Assembly (NCBI GenBank): GCA_001725415.1
Contig: MEGH01000047.1
Span: 20,353-53,676 of the forward strand
Direction of reading: 5' to 3'
Length of the DNA: 33,324 bases
Source of the DNA: Pseudonocardia sp. SCN 73-27
Lineage (GTDB): Bacteria; Actinomycetota; Actinomycetes; Mycobacteriales; Pseudonocardiaceae
Part shown: positions 7,246 through 15,454 of the stretch, piece after piece
Layout: every line of letters starts with the position of its first letter
Position numbering within the stretch: the first letter of the stretch is position 1
Made by a program: the position numbers and the translations under genes
The notes under the pieces: model-generated
What the model was told of the DNA's origin: nothing
Databases searched by the model: none
What the model saw: the letters and a program-made list of their open reading frames with translations, nothing else

Positions 7246-8439
7246 ATGGGGACGCGGCGGGTGGTCGTCGCCGGCGGCGGACTGGCCGCGGTGCGGGTCA
7301 CGGAGTTCCTCAGGCGCAGGGGCTTCGACGGCTCGGTCGTCGTGCTCGGTGACGAGCCGCACCTGCCCTACGACCGTCCGCCGCTGTCCAAGGAGGTCCT
7401 CACCGGGAAGGTCGGACCACAGAACGTCACGTTCAAGGACGAGCTGGCCTTCGCCGAGCTCGACGTCGAGCTGCGTACGGGCTGCGCGGTCCTCGGTCTC
7501 GACCCCGGGCGCGGCGTCGTCGAGACCGCCGCGGGTCCGGTGCCCTACGACGACCTGGTCGTCTGCACGGGGGCACGGCCCCGGCCGGTCCCGTGGAACG
7601 CGCCGCCGGAGGGCGTGTTCGTGCTGCGGACCGTCGACGACGCGGCGGCGATCCGGGCGGAGCTCGAACGCTGCCCGACCGTCGTCGTCGCGGGGGCCGG
7701 GTTCGTCGGTGCCGAGGTGGCGTCCAGCGCGCGGGCGCTCGGGCTCGACGTCACCGTCGTCGAGGTGCAGCCGACGCCGCTCGTGCGGGCCGTGGGGCCC
7801 CAGGTGGCCGCGGCGTTCGTGTCGATGCACCGCGACAACGGCACCGACCTGCGGTGCGGGGTCGGCATCGCCGAGATCCTCGGCCGCGGACGGGTCGAGG
7901 CGGTCCGGCTCACCGACGGCAGCGTGCGCCCGTGCGACCTGCTCGTCGCCGGCCTCGGTGTGGTGCCCAACGTCGAGTGGCTCGCGGGGTCGGGCCTGCG
8001 CGTCGACGACGGCCTGGTCTGCGACGGGCAGCTGTGCGCCGGGCCGTCGAACGTCCACGCAGCGGGCGACGTCGCGCGCTGGACCGACCCGCGGACCGGG
8101 CGGTCGGCGCGCGGTCAACAGTGGATGGTCGCGGTCGAGCAGGCCCGCCACGTCGCGAACCGGCTCACCGGCGGCGCACCCGGCCCGTTCACCAGCGGCA
8201 GGTACTTCTGGACACACCAGTACGGCCACCACTTCCAGTTCGCCGGCGACGCGTGCGCGCCGGACGTCCGGGTGCTCTGCGGTGCTCTGGAGGCCGGGGA
8301 GTTCGTGGTCGGCTACGGCGACGGCCGCCGCCTCGTCGGGGTGCTCGCCAAGAACCGCTCGGCCGCGTTCGTCCGCGCGAAGACGGCGATGGACCGTGGT
8401 GTGGCGTGGGACGAGGTCGACGGGGCGGTTCTCGGCTGA
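7246..8439 (+). CDS. NAD(P)H:ferredoxin reductase, FAD-dependent
   Basis: A 397-residue two-dinucleotide-fold flavoprotein of the BphA4/putidaredoxin reductase type. The FAD loop is at residues 6-17 (VVVAGGGLAAVR), followed by PYDRPPLSKEVL, a signature of this group. The NAD(P)H loop is VVVAGAGFVGAE near residue 147, and NVHAAGDVARW near 270 is the second FAD motif. It starts 10 bases after the ferredoxin stop and completes an oxygenase, ferredoxin and reductase chain that passes electrons from NAD(P)H to the Rieske protein. Its stop lies only 4 bases from the stop of the converging LAL regulator, so the two transcripts probably overlap at their ends. Confidence 0.92.
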   Translation: MGTRRVVVAGGGLAAVRVTEFLRRRGFDGSVVVLGDEPHLPYDRPPLSKEVLTGKVGPQNVTFKDELAFAELDVELRTGCAVLGLDPGRGVVETAAGPVPYDDLVVCTGARPRPVPWNAPPEGVFVLRTVDDAAAIRAELERCPTVVVAGAGFVGAEVASSARALGLDVTVVEVQPTPLVRAVGPQVAAAFVSMHRDNGTDLRCGVGIAEILGRGRVEAVRLTDGSVRPCDLLVAGLGVVPNVEWLAGSGLRVDDGLVCDGQLCAGPSNVHAAGDVARWTDPRTGRSARGQQWMVAVEQARHVANRLTGGAPGPFTSGRYFWTHQYGHHFQFAGDACAPDVRVLCGALEAGEFVVGYGDGRRLVGVLAKNRSAAFVRAKTAMDRGVAWDEVDGAVLG

Positions 8440-8443
8440 CCCG

Positions 8444-11125
8444 TCACAGCCTGCCGGGGCCGGGCCGCACGATGCCGAGCTCGACGCCCCGCGCCACCGC
8501 CTGCCGCCGGCTGCTCACGCCGAGCTTGCGGTAGATGTTCTTCAGGTGGGTCTTCACGGTGTTGACCGACACGAACATCTCGGCGCCGATCTCGGCCGCG
8601 GTGAGCATCCCCGCGAGGTGGCCGAGGACCTCGGCCTCCCGGTCGGAGAGGACCTCCGCGCCGGGGGCGGCCGTCCCCGCCACGACCGCGTCGTCGGTCC
8701 CGAGCAGGTCAGCCACGAACCGTCGGTGCGCGGGGCAGCCGCGGTGGGCCTCGAGCAGGGACCGCGCCGGGACCCCGAACTGCAGGAACGGCTGCCGGTA
8801 GTTCCCGGGCAGCGCGAGGTCGAGAGCGTCCTCGAGGATGCGGTCGGCGTCGTCGGGACGGCCGAGCTCGGCGGTCAGGACCGCCGTCAGCACGCGGGCC
8901 TGCAGGTGCTGGTCCAGGAACCCGCTCCCGGTGCCACCGGGCACCGACTCCACGACGGCCAGTGCCGCGGCGGCGTCCCCACGCGCGCGCGCCAGCTCGG
9001 CCTCGGCGACGGCGATGCCGACCGACCGCTGTCCGCCGCGGTGCGGGGCGAGGCGGCCGTCCGCCTCGTCGAGCCGGCCCGTCGCCACCAGCAGCCGGAC
9101 GACCTCGGCCCGGATGTAGGAGCGGAAGACGAAGCGGTCGATGACGTCGCCGAGGTTGCCCTGCGCGGTGGCCAGGAGCGCGAGCGCGGCGTCGTGGTTG
9201 CGGCGCAACGACTGCACCAGACCCTGAACCATGTGGATCGCCGCGAGCAGGGCGGCGTCACCGCTCGGTGCGGCCAGCTCGGCCCGGTCGAGATACAGGT
9301 CGGCCTCGTCGAGCCGGTTCCACAGGAAGTGCGCCCAGCCCAGGGCGTGCCACGTGACGGCCATCTGGGGCGTCGCGCCCCAGCCGCGTCGCTGAGCCAG
9401 CTCGACGGCCTCCTGCGCCGCGTCGACGGCCTCCACGGGCCGGTCCTGCGCCGTCAGGACGACGGCCAGCTGGCTCAGGAAACCCGTGATCAGGTAGTCG
9501 TGGCCCGTCGTCCGCGCGATCCGCAGCCCCTCGCGCAGGAGCTCCTGCGACGCACCACGACGTCCGGTGAAGTACTCGCACACGCCCAGCCCGAGCAGGG
9601 CCATGGCGCGCAACGGGTTGTCGACCTCCAGAGCGGAAGACGACAACACAGCCTCGCCCGCGTGCCGCGCCGCGTGGATGTCGCCGCCGAGCTGGGCCAG
9701 CCGTACCCGCACCGTCGCCGCCACCGCGGCGGCCCGGTCCCGGTCGGGGCCGTCCAGCCTGTGGAGCAGCCCCTCCCCGGTCTCGACGTCGGCCTGCGCG
9801 AGCCGGTCACGTCCCGACTCCAGGTGCAGGACCGCCCGCACGAGGACCATTTCGGCGTCACCGGAGACGGTGTCGCCGGGCAGCAGGTCCAGCACCCGGG
9901 TGAGCGTGGTCAGCTCGCCGTCGAGCACCAGACGCAGCCACACCCGGCCGAGTGCGAGCCGTGCCGTTTCGAGGTCCTCGCCGTCGACGGCGTGCCGGAC
10001 CGCGGCCACGGGGTCGCCACGCGCGACGTGCCAGCGTGCCGCCGTCCGGTGCTGGGCCCGCATCAGCTGCGGGTCGTCGCGGCGCAGCGTCGACCGCAGC
10101 GTCTCGGCGAACAGCTGGTGATAGCGGTACCAGGGGCGTCGTCCCTGGATGCCGATGAGCGTGTTCGTCCGGGCCATCGCCTCGAGCAGCTGTTCGGAGT
10201 CGGCCCGGCCGGTCAGCGCGTCGGCGAGGTCGGCGGTGAGCGCATCGGCCACGCAGGTGAGCAGCAGGAACTCGCGCGTCACCTCGTCCTGGCGGTCGAA
10301 GACCTCATTGATGAAGTACTCGGCGACGACCGACTCCTCCCCGGTCAGGTCTGTCAGCGTGGCGGGCGGACCCGCGGTGCCGGACATCGCCAGCTGCGCG
10401 AGTCGGACGCCGGCAGGCCAGCCCTCGGTGCGATACAACAGCCGGGTGGTGTCGCCCGGGCCGACGTCGTGTCCGGTGGCGTCGAGCACGGACGAGAGCT
10501 CGGTATCGGTGAATGCGAGCGCCGCTGCGTTGATCTCGAGGACCTCGTCGAGGACACGCATGCGGCCCAAGGGGATGCCGGGCAGGAACCGGCCGGACAG
10601 GACGAGGCGGAAGTTCGGTGGCGCGTGCGCGACCAGGTAGGTGAGAGCCGCCGGAATGCTCGGCTCACCGATCTCGTGGACGTCGTCGATCACGAGGCAC
10701 ACCGCAGCCGGAAGGGCGGCCAGCACGTCGATCATCTCGGCGACGAACCGCGCGTCGTTCGACGTTGCGCGGGTGGGTCGCATCGTCGGGAGCGCATGGT
10801 CGGGGTCGAGGGCCAGCGCGTGCGCCATCGTCGTGATCACGTGCGACCAGAAGCGGACCGGGTCGTCGTCCTCGCCGTCGACCGACAACCATGCGACGAC
10901 GCGGTTGTCGGCCGGCTGCTGCAGCCACGTCGACAGCAGCGTGGTCTTGCCCCAACCCGCCGGGGCCACGACCGTCACGAGCGGGTAGCGGGCGCCGTCC
11001 TCCAGCAGGCGGAACAGCCGCGGCCGCGGCACCACGGCGCCTCGGGACGTCGGCACGACGATCTTGCGCGCGACCAGCGGGTCGGGCGTCCGCGGACCGG
11101 CCCTTCCCTGCGCCGCATCGCGCAT
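8444..11125 (-). CDS. MalT-like LAL-type LuxR transcriptional regulator
   Basis: An 893-residue regulator of the large ATP-binding LuxR (LAL) class, close to MalT in layout. The N-terminal ATPase has a Walker A motif at residues 54-62 (APAGWGKTT) and a Walker B-like LVIDDVHEI near 150. A long helical TPR-like middle follows. The C-terminal 65 residues form a LuxR HTH (LSDREAEVLGHLA...SVNTVKTHLKNIYRKLGVSS). An AGGAG sequence lies about 6 bases before the ATG. It converges on the Rieske operon and is divergent from the AraC-type gene, so either could be a target. LAL proteins usually bind an inducer and ATP and activate transcription. The inducer is unknown. Confidence 0.9.
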   Translation of the reverse strand: MRDAAQGRAGPRTPDPLVARKIVVPTSRGAVVPRPRLFRLLEDGARYPLVTVVAPAGWGKTTLLSTWLQQPADNRVVAWLSVDGEDDDPVRFWSHVITTMAHALALDPDHALPTMRPTRATSNDARFVAEMIDVLAALPAAVCLVIDDVHEIGEPSIPAALTYLVAHAPPNFRLVLSGRFLPGIPLGRMRVLDEVLEINAAALAFTDTELSSVLDATGHDVGPGDTTRLLYRTEGWPAGVRLAQLAMSGTAGPPATLTDLTGEESVVAEYFINEVFDRQDEVTREFLLLTCVADALTADLADALTGRADSEQLLEAMARTNTLIGIQGRRPWYRYHQLFAETLRSTLRRDDPQLMRAQHRTAARWHVARGDPVAAVRHAVDGEDLETARLALGRVWLRLVLDGELTTLTRVLDLLPGDTVSGDAEMVLVRAVLHLESGRDRLAQADVETGEGLLHRLDGPDRDRAAAVAATVRVRLAQLGGDIHAARHAGEAVLSSSALEVDNPLRAMALLGLGVCEYFTGRRGASQELLREGLRIARTTGHDYLITGFLSQLAVVLTAQDRPVEAVDAAQEAVELAQRRGWGATPQMAVTWHALGWAHFLWNRLDEADLYLDRAELAAPSGDAALLAAIHMVQGLVQSLRRNHDAALALLATAQGNLGDVIDRFVFRSYIRAEVVRLLVATGRLDEADGRLAPHRGGQRSVGIAVAEAELARARGDAAAALAVVESVPGGTGSGFLDQHLQARVLTAVLTAELGRPDDADRILEDALDLALPGNYRQPFLQFGVPARSLLEAHRGCPAHRRFVADLLGTDDAVVAGTAAPGAEVLSDREAEVLGHLAGMLTAAEIGAEMFVSVNTVKTHLKNIYRKLGVSSRRQAVARGVELGIVRPGPGRL

Positions 11126-11162
11126 GGCTGCTCCTGTGGTCGGGGCGCACGTCCCGCTGCGT

Positions 11163-11181
11163 GGTTCAAGGTCTGAACCTT
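11163..11181. promoter_or_regulatory. inverted repeat in front of the LAL gene
   Basis: GGTTCA-AGGTC-TGAACC (11163-11179) overlaps a second symmetry, AAGGT (11168-11172) with ACCTT (11177-11181). It lies about 40 bases upstream of the LAL start, in the 210-base divergent gap shared with the AraC-type gene. The AT-richer sequence stands out from its surroundings. It is a candidate operator; the bound protein is unknown. Confidence 0.45.
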
Positions 11182-11260
11182 AAACCCGCACATCGGCGAG
11201 GTCCATCGCCCGTGGGCGGGTGCTCCAGTGCGCGATCTGGCGGGCCCCGGTGCGCGCAAC

Positions 11261-11280
11261 GGCGGGTCACGGCGGGTCAC
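11261..11280 (+). repeat. tandem 10-base repeat upstream of the AraC-type gene
   Basis: GGCGGGTCAC occurs twice back to back. It lies directly upstream of TTACAGT (11286-11292), a TANNNT-type -10 candidate 44 bases before the regulator ATG. It may be an activator site or simple slippage. Confidence 0.4.
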
Positions 11281-11335
11281 GGCGCTTACAGTCGGTGCAG
11301 GCCCGACCGGGCTGCCGGACCGAGGAGGTGGGGCG

Positions 11336-12349
11336 ATGACGTCGAGCCGTCCCACCGCGCCGCGGCCGCTGCGCCCGCTCGCCGCCGCGGCCGACAGCGA
11401 CGACCGGGAGCGGTTCGCCTCCCTGCTCGGGTCGACGTTCGCGCCGGTCCGGGTGCGGCCGTTGGCCGACGGGTCGTTCCGCAGCTCGCTGCGCAGCGCG
11501 GTGGCGGGCGAGGTCCGGGTCTCGGTGATGAGCGGCAGCCCGTGCGTCGTGACGCGGGACGCCGACCTGATCCGCGCGTCGGATCCCGGCTTCCTGACGG
11601 TCGTGCTCCACAGGTCGGGCCGGGCGGCGGTCGCCCAGGACGGGCGGCACTGCCTGCTCGGCCCCGGTGACCTGGTCAACTACGTCACCTCTCGGCCCTA
11701 CGAGCTGACGTTCTGGGAACCGTACGAGGCGGTCGTGATCACGGTGCCGCTGGCGGCGCTGGGGTCGCACGCCGACACCCTCGCGGGTCGCACCGCGATC
11801 GCGGTGAGCACCGACAGCGGGCCGCGCGACGTCGTCGGCACCCTGTTCGAGGGGCTCGCCGCGAAGATCGGCGACTGCACCGCGGGCGAGGCGAACTGCA
11901 GCAAGGAGTACCTCGCCGACGCGATCGTGTCGCTGGTGCTCGCGGAGCTGGTCGACATCCCGCCGCTCGGCGCAGGGGAGGACCTCGCCGACCGGGTCCT
12001 CGCGCACTGCCTGTCGCACCTGTCCGACCCGGGCCTGACCGTCGAGTCCGTGGCGCGGGCGCACGGGGTGTCGATGCGCTACCTGCACAAGGTCCTCGCA
12101 CCGCGGGCGATCACGCTGTCGGCCTGGATCCGCAGGCAGCGACTGGAGCGCGTCTGCCGCGACCTGGCCGACGAGTCGCTGTCGGGCCGGACCGTCTCGG
12201 CGATCGCGGCGCGCTGGGGGATGACCGACGCCGGGCACCTCAGCCGCGCCCTCAAGTCGGAGTTCGGCGTGACCGCGACCGAGATTCGCAGGTCGGGCCA
12301 CTGGGAGCGCGGCGGCCCGCGCCCCGCCGAGGGTCTCGCCACCGCCTGA
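11336..12349 (+). CDS. AraC-family transcriptional regulator
   Basis: A 337-residue regulator with an N-terminal cupin-like sensing half of the AraC-binding-like type (segments VVLHRSGRAAVAQDGR and LLGPGDLVNYVTSRPYELTF, about residues 85-125) and a C-terminal pair of HTH motifs. The first is LTVESVARAHGVSMRYLHKVL and the second is TVSAIAARWGMTDAGHLSRALKSEFG. The ATG at 11336 has GAGGAGG about 7 bases upstream; an in-frame ATG 36 codons earlier would add low-complexity sequence only. It is followed after 67 bases by the SDR and acyl-CoA-dehydrogenase-like genes in the same direction, which are the natural targets. The inducer is unknown. Confidence 0.85.
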   Translation: MTSSRPTAPRPLRPLAAAADSDDRERFASLLGSTFAPVRVRPLADGSFRSSLRSAVAGEVRVSVMSGSPCVVTRDADLIRASDPGFLTVVLHRSGRAAVAQDGRHCLLGPGDLVNYVTSRPYELTFWEPYEAVVITVPLAALGSHADTLAGRTAIAVSTDSGPRDVVGTLFEGLAAKIGDCTAGEANCSKEYLADAIVSLVLAELVDIPPLGAGEDLADRVLAHCLSHLSDPGLTVESVARAHGVSMRYLHKVLAPRAITLSAWIRRQRLERVCRDLADESLSGRTVSAIAARWGMTDAGHLSRALKSEFGVTATEIRRSGHWERGGPRPAEGLATA

Positions 12350-12416
12350 ACCTGCCGGCACCGCCGGAGGTACCGCTCCCACCGAGCTGTCCACTGTGTA
12401 CGAAGGGGGAACCGTC

Positions 12417-13124
12417 ATGTCCGCTCCGAAGGTCGCGATCGTCACCGGTGCGTCACGCGGGATCGGCGCCGGCGTCGTCGAGGGCTACCGCAAGCTGGGG
12501 TACGCCGTCGTCGCGACGTCACGCAGCATCGGCCCGTCCGACGACCCGCAGGTGCTCACCGTCGCGGGCGACCTCGCCGAGCCGGGGACCGCGGACCGCG
12601 TCGTCGACGCGGCCCTGGATCGCTTCGGCCGCATCGACTCCCTGGTCAACAACGCCGGCGCGTTCCTCGCCAAGCCGTTCACCGCCTACACCGACGAGGA
12701 CTTCGCGACGGTCGTCGGCCTCAACCTCGCCGGTTTCTTCGGCATCACCCGCCGGGCCGTCGCGCCGATGGTCGAGCGGGGATCGGGGCACGTCGTCACG
12801 ATCACGACCTCGCTCGTCGACCACGCGCTGAGCGTCGTCCCCTCGGTCCTCGCGGCGCTGACCAAGGGCGGCCTCGACGCCGCCACCCGGTCGCTCGCGA
12901 TCGAGCTCGCCGCCACGGGTGTGCGGGTCAACGCGCTGTCCCCGGGAATCATCAAGACCCCCATGCACCCCGTCGAGGCGCACGGCGCCTACGCGGGCCT
13001 GCACCCGTTGGGGCGCATGGGGGAGATCGACGAGATCGTCCACGGCGTCATGTACCTGGAGACCGCGGCGTTCGTGACGGGGGAGACCCTGCACGTCGAC
13101 GGCGGTCAGAGCGCGGGCCACTGA
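12417..13124 (+). CDS. short-chain dehydrogenase/reductase lacking the catalytic tyrosine
   Basis: A 235-residue SDR. The cofactor loop TGASRGIG (residues 9-16), the NNAG motif near 78 and the RVNALSPGIIKTPM segment are all standard. The active site is not. Where YxxxK is expected the protein reads AALTK (in SVLAALTKGGLDAA), so the lysine is kept and the tyrosine is alanine. I read the codons directly (GCG GCG CTG ACC AAG). Such Tyr-less SDRs exist as a recurring group; some may not be dehydrogenases. The ATG has GGGGGA about 6 bases upstream; an in-frame GTG seven codons earlier has none. The next gene starts 5 bases after its stop, so they are co-transcribed. Confidence 0.87.
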   Translation: MSAPKVAIVTGASRGIGAGVVEGYRKLGYAVVATSRSIGPSDDPQVLTVAGDLAEPGTADRVVDAALDRFGRIDSLVNNAGAFLAKPFTAYTDEDFATVVGLNLAGFFGITRRAVAPMVERGSGHVVTITTSLVDHALSVVPSVLAALTKGGLDAATRSLAIELAATGVRVNALSPGIIKTPMHPVEAHGAYAGLHPLGRMGEIDEIVHGVMYLETAAFVTGETLHVDGGQSAGH

Positions 13125-13129
13125 GCATC

Positions 13130-14359
13130 GTGCCTTCCACCGATCGGTCTTCAGGACAGAAGGCGTTGCGCGCCACGGCCCGAGAGTTCGCCCGTGACGT
13201 CCTGGCCGAGGCCCGCGAGACGACCGCCGCGCTGCCGACGGCGACCGAGCGCTACCGCGCGACCCGGCCGTTCTACGAGCAGATGGTCGCGGCCGGGTTC
13301 CTGCGCAGGCTCGTCCCCCAGGCCCTCGGCGGCGACGGCACCGGGGCGTCGGCCGCCGCGGTCCTGGCCGAGGAGCTCGTCGCGGGTGACCCCAGCGTCG
13401 CGCTCAACCTGTTCTCGACCGGGCTCGGTCTCGCCCCGCTGCTGCGGGCCGGCAGCGCGGACCAGCGCGAGCGGTACCTGCCGCCGTTCCTCGCGACCTC
13501 CGGTGCCCCGCTCGCGTCGCTCGCCCTCAGCGAGCCCGGCGGGACGGCCAACCTCGACGAACCCGGCGCCGAGCACGGCCTGCGGACGACGGCCCGCCGC
13601 GAGGACGGGCACTGGATCGTCGACGGGCAGAAGCAGTGGGTCTCGCACGCGACCGGTTGGGACGGCACCGGGCCCGACCTGATGTCGGTCGTCGCCCGCG
13701 CCGGTGACGACCCGGCCACCGGGCTCGTCGTCCTGCTGGTCCCCGGCCCGGTCGACGGCCTTCGCATCGACGAGCTGCTCGACCCCCTCGGCCACCGCGC
13801 GCACCTGCTGCCACGGTTCTCGCTCGTCGACGTCCGTGTCCCCGAGGCTGACCTCCTCGGTGAGGTCGGCGACGGGCTGGGCATCGTCAACGCGGCGTTC
13901 GGCGGCGCCCTGATCGGGGCGTGCGCGGCGGGCGTCATGCGGGTGGCGTTCGACGCGGCACTGGCCTTCGCCCGCACCGACCGCCGCGGCGGCCGGGTCC
14001 CGGTCGGCGAGCACCAGGGCGTCGGGTTCCTGCTGGCCGACGTCAAGACCCGCATCGAAGCCGTCCGCAGCCTCACCCTCCGGGCCTGCGCCGCGCTGGA
14101 CGCGGGAGCACCGGGCGCCGAGGAACTGTCCGTGCACGCCAAGGTCTTCGGGTCCGAGTCCGCGGTGCAGTCGTTGATCGACCTCATGCGCGTCATCGGC
14201 GTCGACTCCTACGGCCATCACCTGCCGCTCGCAGGGCTCGTCCAGGATGCGCTGGCGTATCCGCTGTTCAGCGGCGGCAACATCGGGTTCCGACGCCGCC
14301 GCCTGCAGGCACTGCTCGTCGACCCGGCCTACGACCCGTGGAACACGATCGACGCGTGA
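13130..14359 (+). CDS. acyl-CoA dehydrogenase-family flavoprotein
   Basis: A 409-residue protein with the acyl-CoA dehydrogenase fold: N-terminal helical domain, FAD-contact segment LASLALSEPGGTAN near residue 128, a DGQKQWVSHA segment near 166, and the C-terminal helical domain. Where medium-chain enzymes have the catalytic base in YEGT, this protein reads LFSGGNIG, with Ser in the Glu position. Related flavoproteins without that Glu include oxidases, monooxygenases and other ACAD-like proteins. It may be a dehydrogenase with its base elsewhere, or not a dehydrogenase. It starts with GTG 5 bases after the SDR stop. Both enzymes of this operon therefore have non-standard active sites. Confidence 0.85.
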   Translation: MPSTDRSSGQKALRATAREFARDVLAEARETTAALPTATERYRATRPFYEQMVAAGFLRRLVPQALGGDGTGASAAAVLAEELVAGDPSVALNLFSTGLGLAPLLRAGSADQRERYLPPFLATSGAPLASLALSEPGGTANLDEPGAEHGLRTTARREDGHWIVDGQKQWVSHATGWDGTGPDLMSVVARAGDDPATGLVVLLVPGPVDGLRIDELLDPLGHRAHLLPRFSLVDVRVPEADLLGEVGDGLGIVNAAFGGALIGACAAGVMRVAFDAALAFARTDRRGGRVPVGEHQGVGFLLADVKTRIEAVRSLTLRACAALDAGAPGAEELSVHAKVFGSESAVQSLIDLMRVIGVDSYGHHLPLAGLVQDALAYPLFSGGNIGFRRRRLQALLVDPAYDPWNTIDA

Positions 14360-14496
14360 CCTGCCCCGCGTCCGCCGGGCCGGCAGATGTCGCGGCTCGT
14401 GATCGAGAACCGGTTCTGGACGGGCGACCCGCAGGTCGTGCCGGGCGGCTCGGACCCAGAGGCATCCGTTCCACATCGCGGGACGAATTGTCCGTG

Positions 14497-14527
14497 TTGA
14501 CAGGTTGCGGGTCGTGGAACCTACAGT
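14497..14527 (+). promoter_or_regulatory. candidate promoter for the small broken gene
   Basis: A perfect TTGACA (14497-14502) is followed after 19 bases by TACAGT (14522-14527, 4 of 6). The spacer is long but usable. The ATG of the small frameshifted gene is 75 bases downstream. The rest of the 242-base gap from 14360 shows no coding signal that I trust. Confidence 0.4.
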
Positions 14528-14601
14528 CGTCGTACGGCCGGGGGACCAGCCGGTGGGGCGCAGACGACCGCCACCGTCCCGCCTCGTCCCGGAGTGCCGC
14601 C

Positions 14602-14882
14602 ATGACCCGCGCCGTCCCGTCCCCGTCCACCCCCGCACCACCGACGCGCGAACGCCGCCGCGCCGACATCGCCGCCCGCCTGCTCGACAGCCTCGAGTCG
14701 CTGCTGACACGGCACCGCGCACTGCTGGTCGAGCCGACATCAGCGCCCTGCACGCCGAACTCATCGCCGCCGAGGTCGCCCACGAACTGGAGACCGCCCG
14801 CGCAGCCCTGCGGCGCACGCCGTCGCTGACCGCGCAGGTCGTCACCGCCGAGCAACCGCGCGTGCGCCGCACGCCCGGATGA
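14602..14882 (+). pseudogene. small helical protein broken by a -1 frameshift
   Basis: An ATG at 14602, with GGAG 7 bases upstream, opens a GC3-rich frame. It encodes 44 residues ending in ESLLTRHRALLVE, after which that frame turns into Pro/Ser-rich sequence. The frame one base back, joined at 14733, continues a similar charged helix (ADISALHAELIAAEVAHEL) to a TGA at 14880-14882, again with strong GC3 bias. Together they would make a protein of about 93 residues with two amphipathic helical stretches. No slippery heptamer is visible at the junction, so a real mutation or a sequencing error is likelier than programmed shifting. I do not recognise the family. Confidence 0.45.
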
Positions 14883-14938
14883 CCCCCGCCCGCGCACCGT
14901 CGTTGCGAGCTGCCTGGCGACCGGTGTCGGCACGCCTG

Positions 14939-15345
14939 TCACACGGTGAAGGCGCTCAGCAGCTGCAGCTTCTCGTGGCTCTCGGTCCCCGGCACGTGTC
15001 GTCGAGCCGGTCGAGCACGCGCAGCAGGCCGGGACCGATGTGTTCACCCGTAGTGCCTCGGGCAGGTGGGCGGTGCCCGGCGAGCCGGAACAGGTGGTCG
15101 CGCTCGTCGAGCGACAGGTGCAGTCCCTGCGCGATCGAGGCGATCATCTGCTCGGAGGGCTGCGGACCGCGGGCCCGTTCGATGCGCGCGTAGTAGTCGG
15201 CGGACATGTGGCACAGCGCCGCGACCTCCTCGCGCCGCAGCCCGCCGGTCCGGCGGCGCCGGCCCCGCGGGAGCCCGACGTCCTCGGGCTGCAACGACTC
15301 GCGACGGCGCCGCAGGAACGTCGCCATCCCCTCTCGATCGATCAC
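14939..15345 (-). pseudogene. MmyB-like XRE regulator with its ligand-binding domain deleted
   Basis: The first 117 residues are a normal N-terminal half of a MmyB-like regulator: [17 protein letters not shown], the [30 protein letters not shown] helix-turn-helix, and GLLRVLDRLDDT, where the ligand domain usually begins. The frame then reads 12 unrelated residues and stops. In the neighbouring frame from 14995 to 14939 the sequence reads VPGTESHEKLQLLSAFTV and stop, which is the usual C-terminal tail of the same family (GTeSHEKLQLL). About 130 residues between have been removed and the join is out of frame. The truncated 129-residue product still has a whole HTH and could bind DNA without sensing. 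It is divergent from an SDR gene, a frequent partner of this family. Confidence 0.75.
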
Positions 15346-15376
15346 CGTGCAGTTCTACCGCCGCGGCGGCGCGGCG

Positions 15377-15401
15377 AGCCACGGATCGGTAGGCCGTGGC
15401 T
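15377..15401. promoter_or_regulatory. perfect inverted repeat between the MmyB-like gene and the SDR
   Basis: AGCCACGG (15377-15384) and CCGTGGCT (15394-15401) are exact mirror images separated by 9 bases. The site is 32 bases from the regulator start and 54 from the SDR start, the expected place for the operator of a divergent regulator-target pair. Confidence 0.5.
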
Positions 15402-15454
15402 ACGGCCGCACCGCGGCGGGAACCTCGGTGGGAACCGACCCGAAGGAGCCGACC

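Noticed and set aside
5843-11176. A 1777-codon open frame on the plus strand across the Rieske operon and the LAL gene
   Set aside because: It is an Arg/Pro/Gly-rich frame shadowing known genes on both strands, a usual effect of very high GC content.
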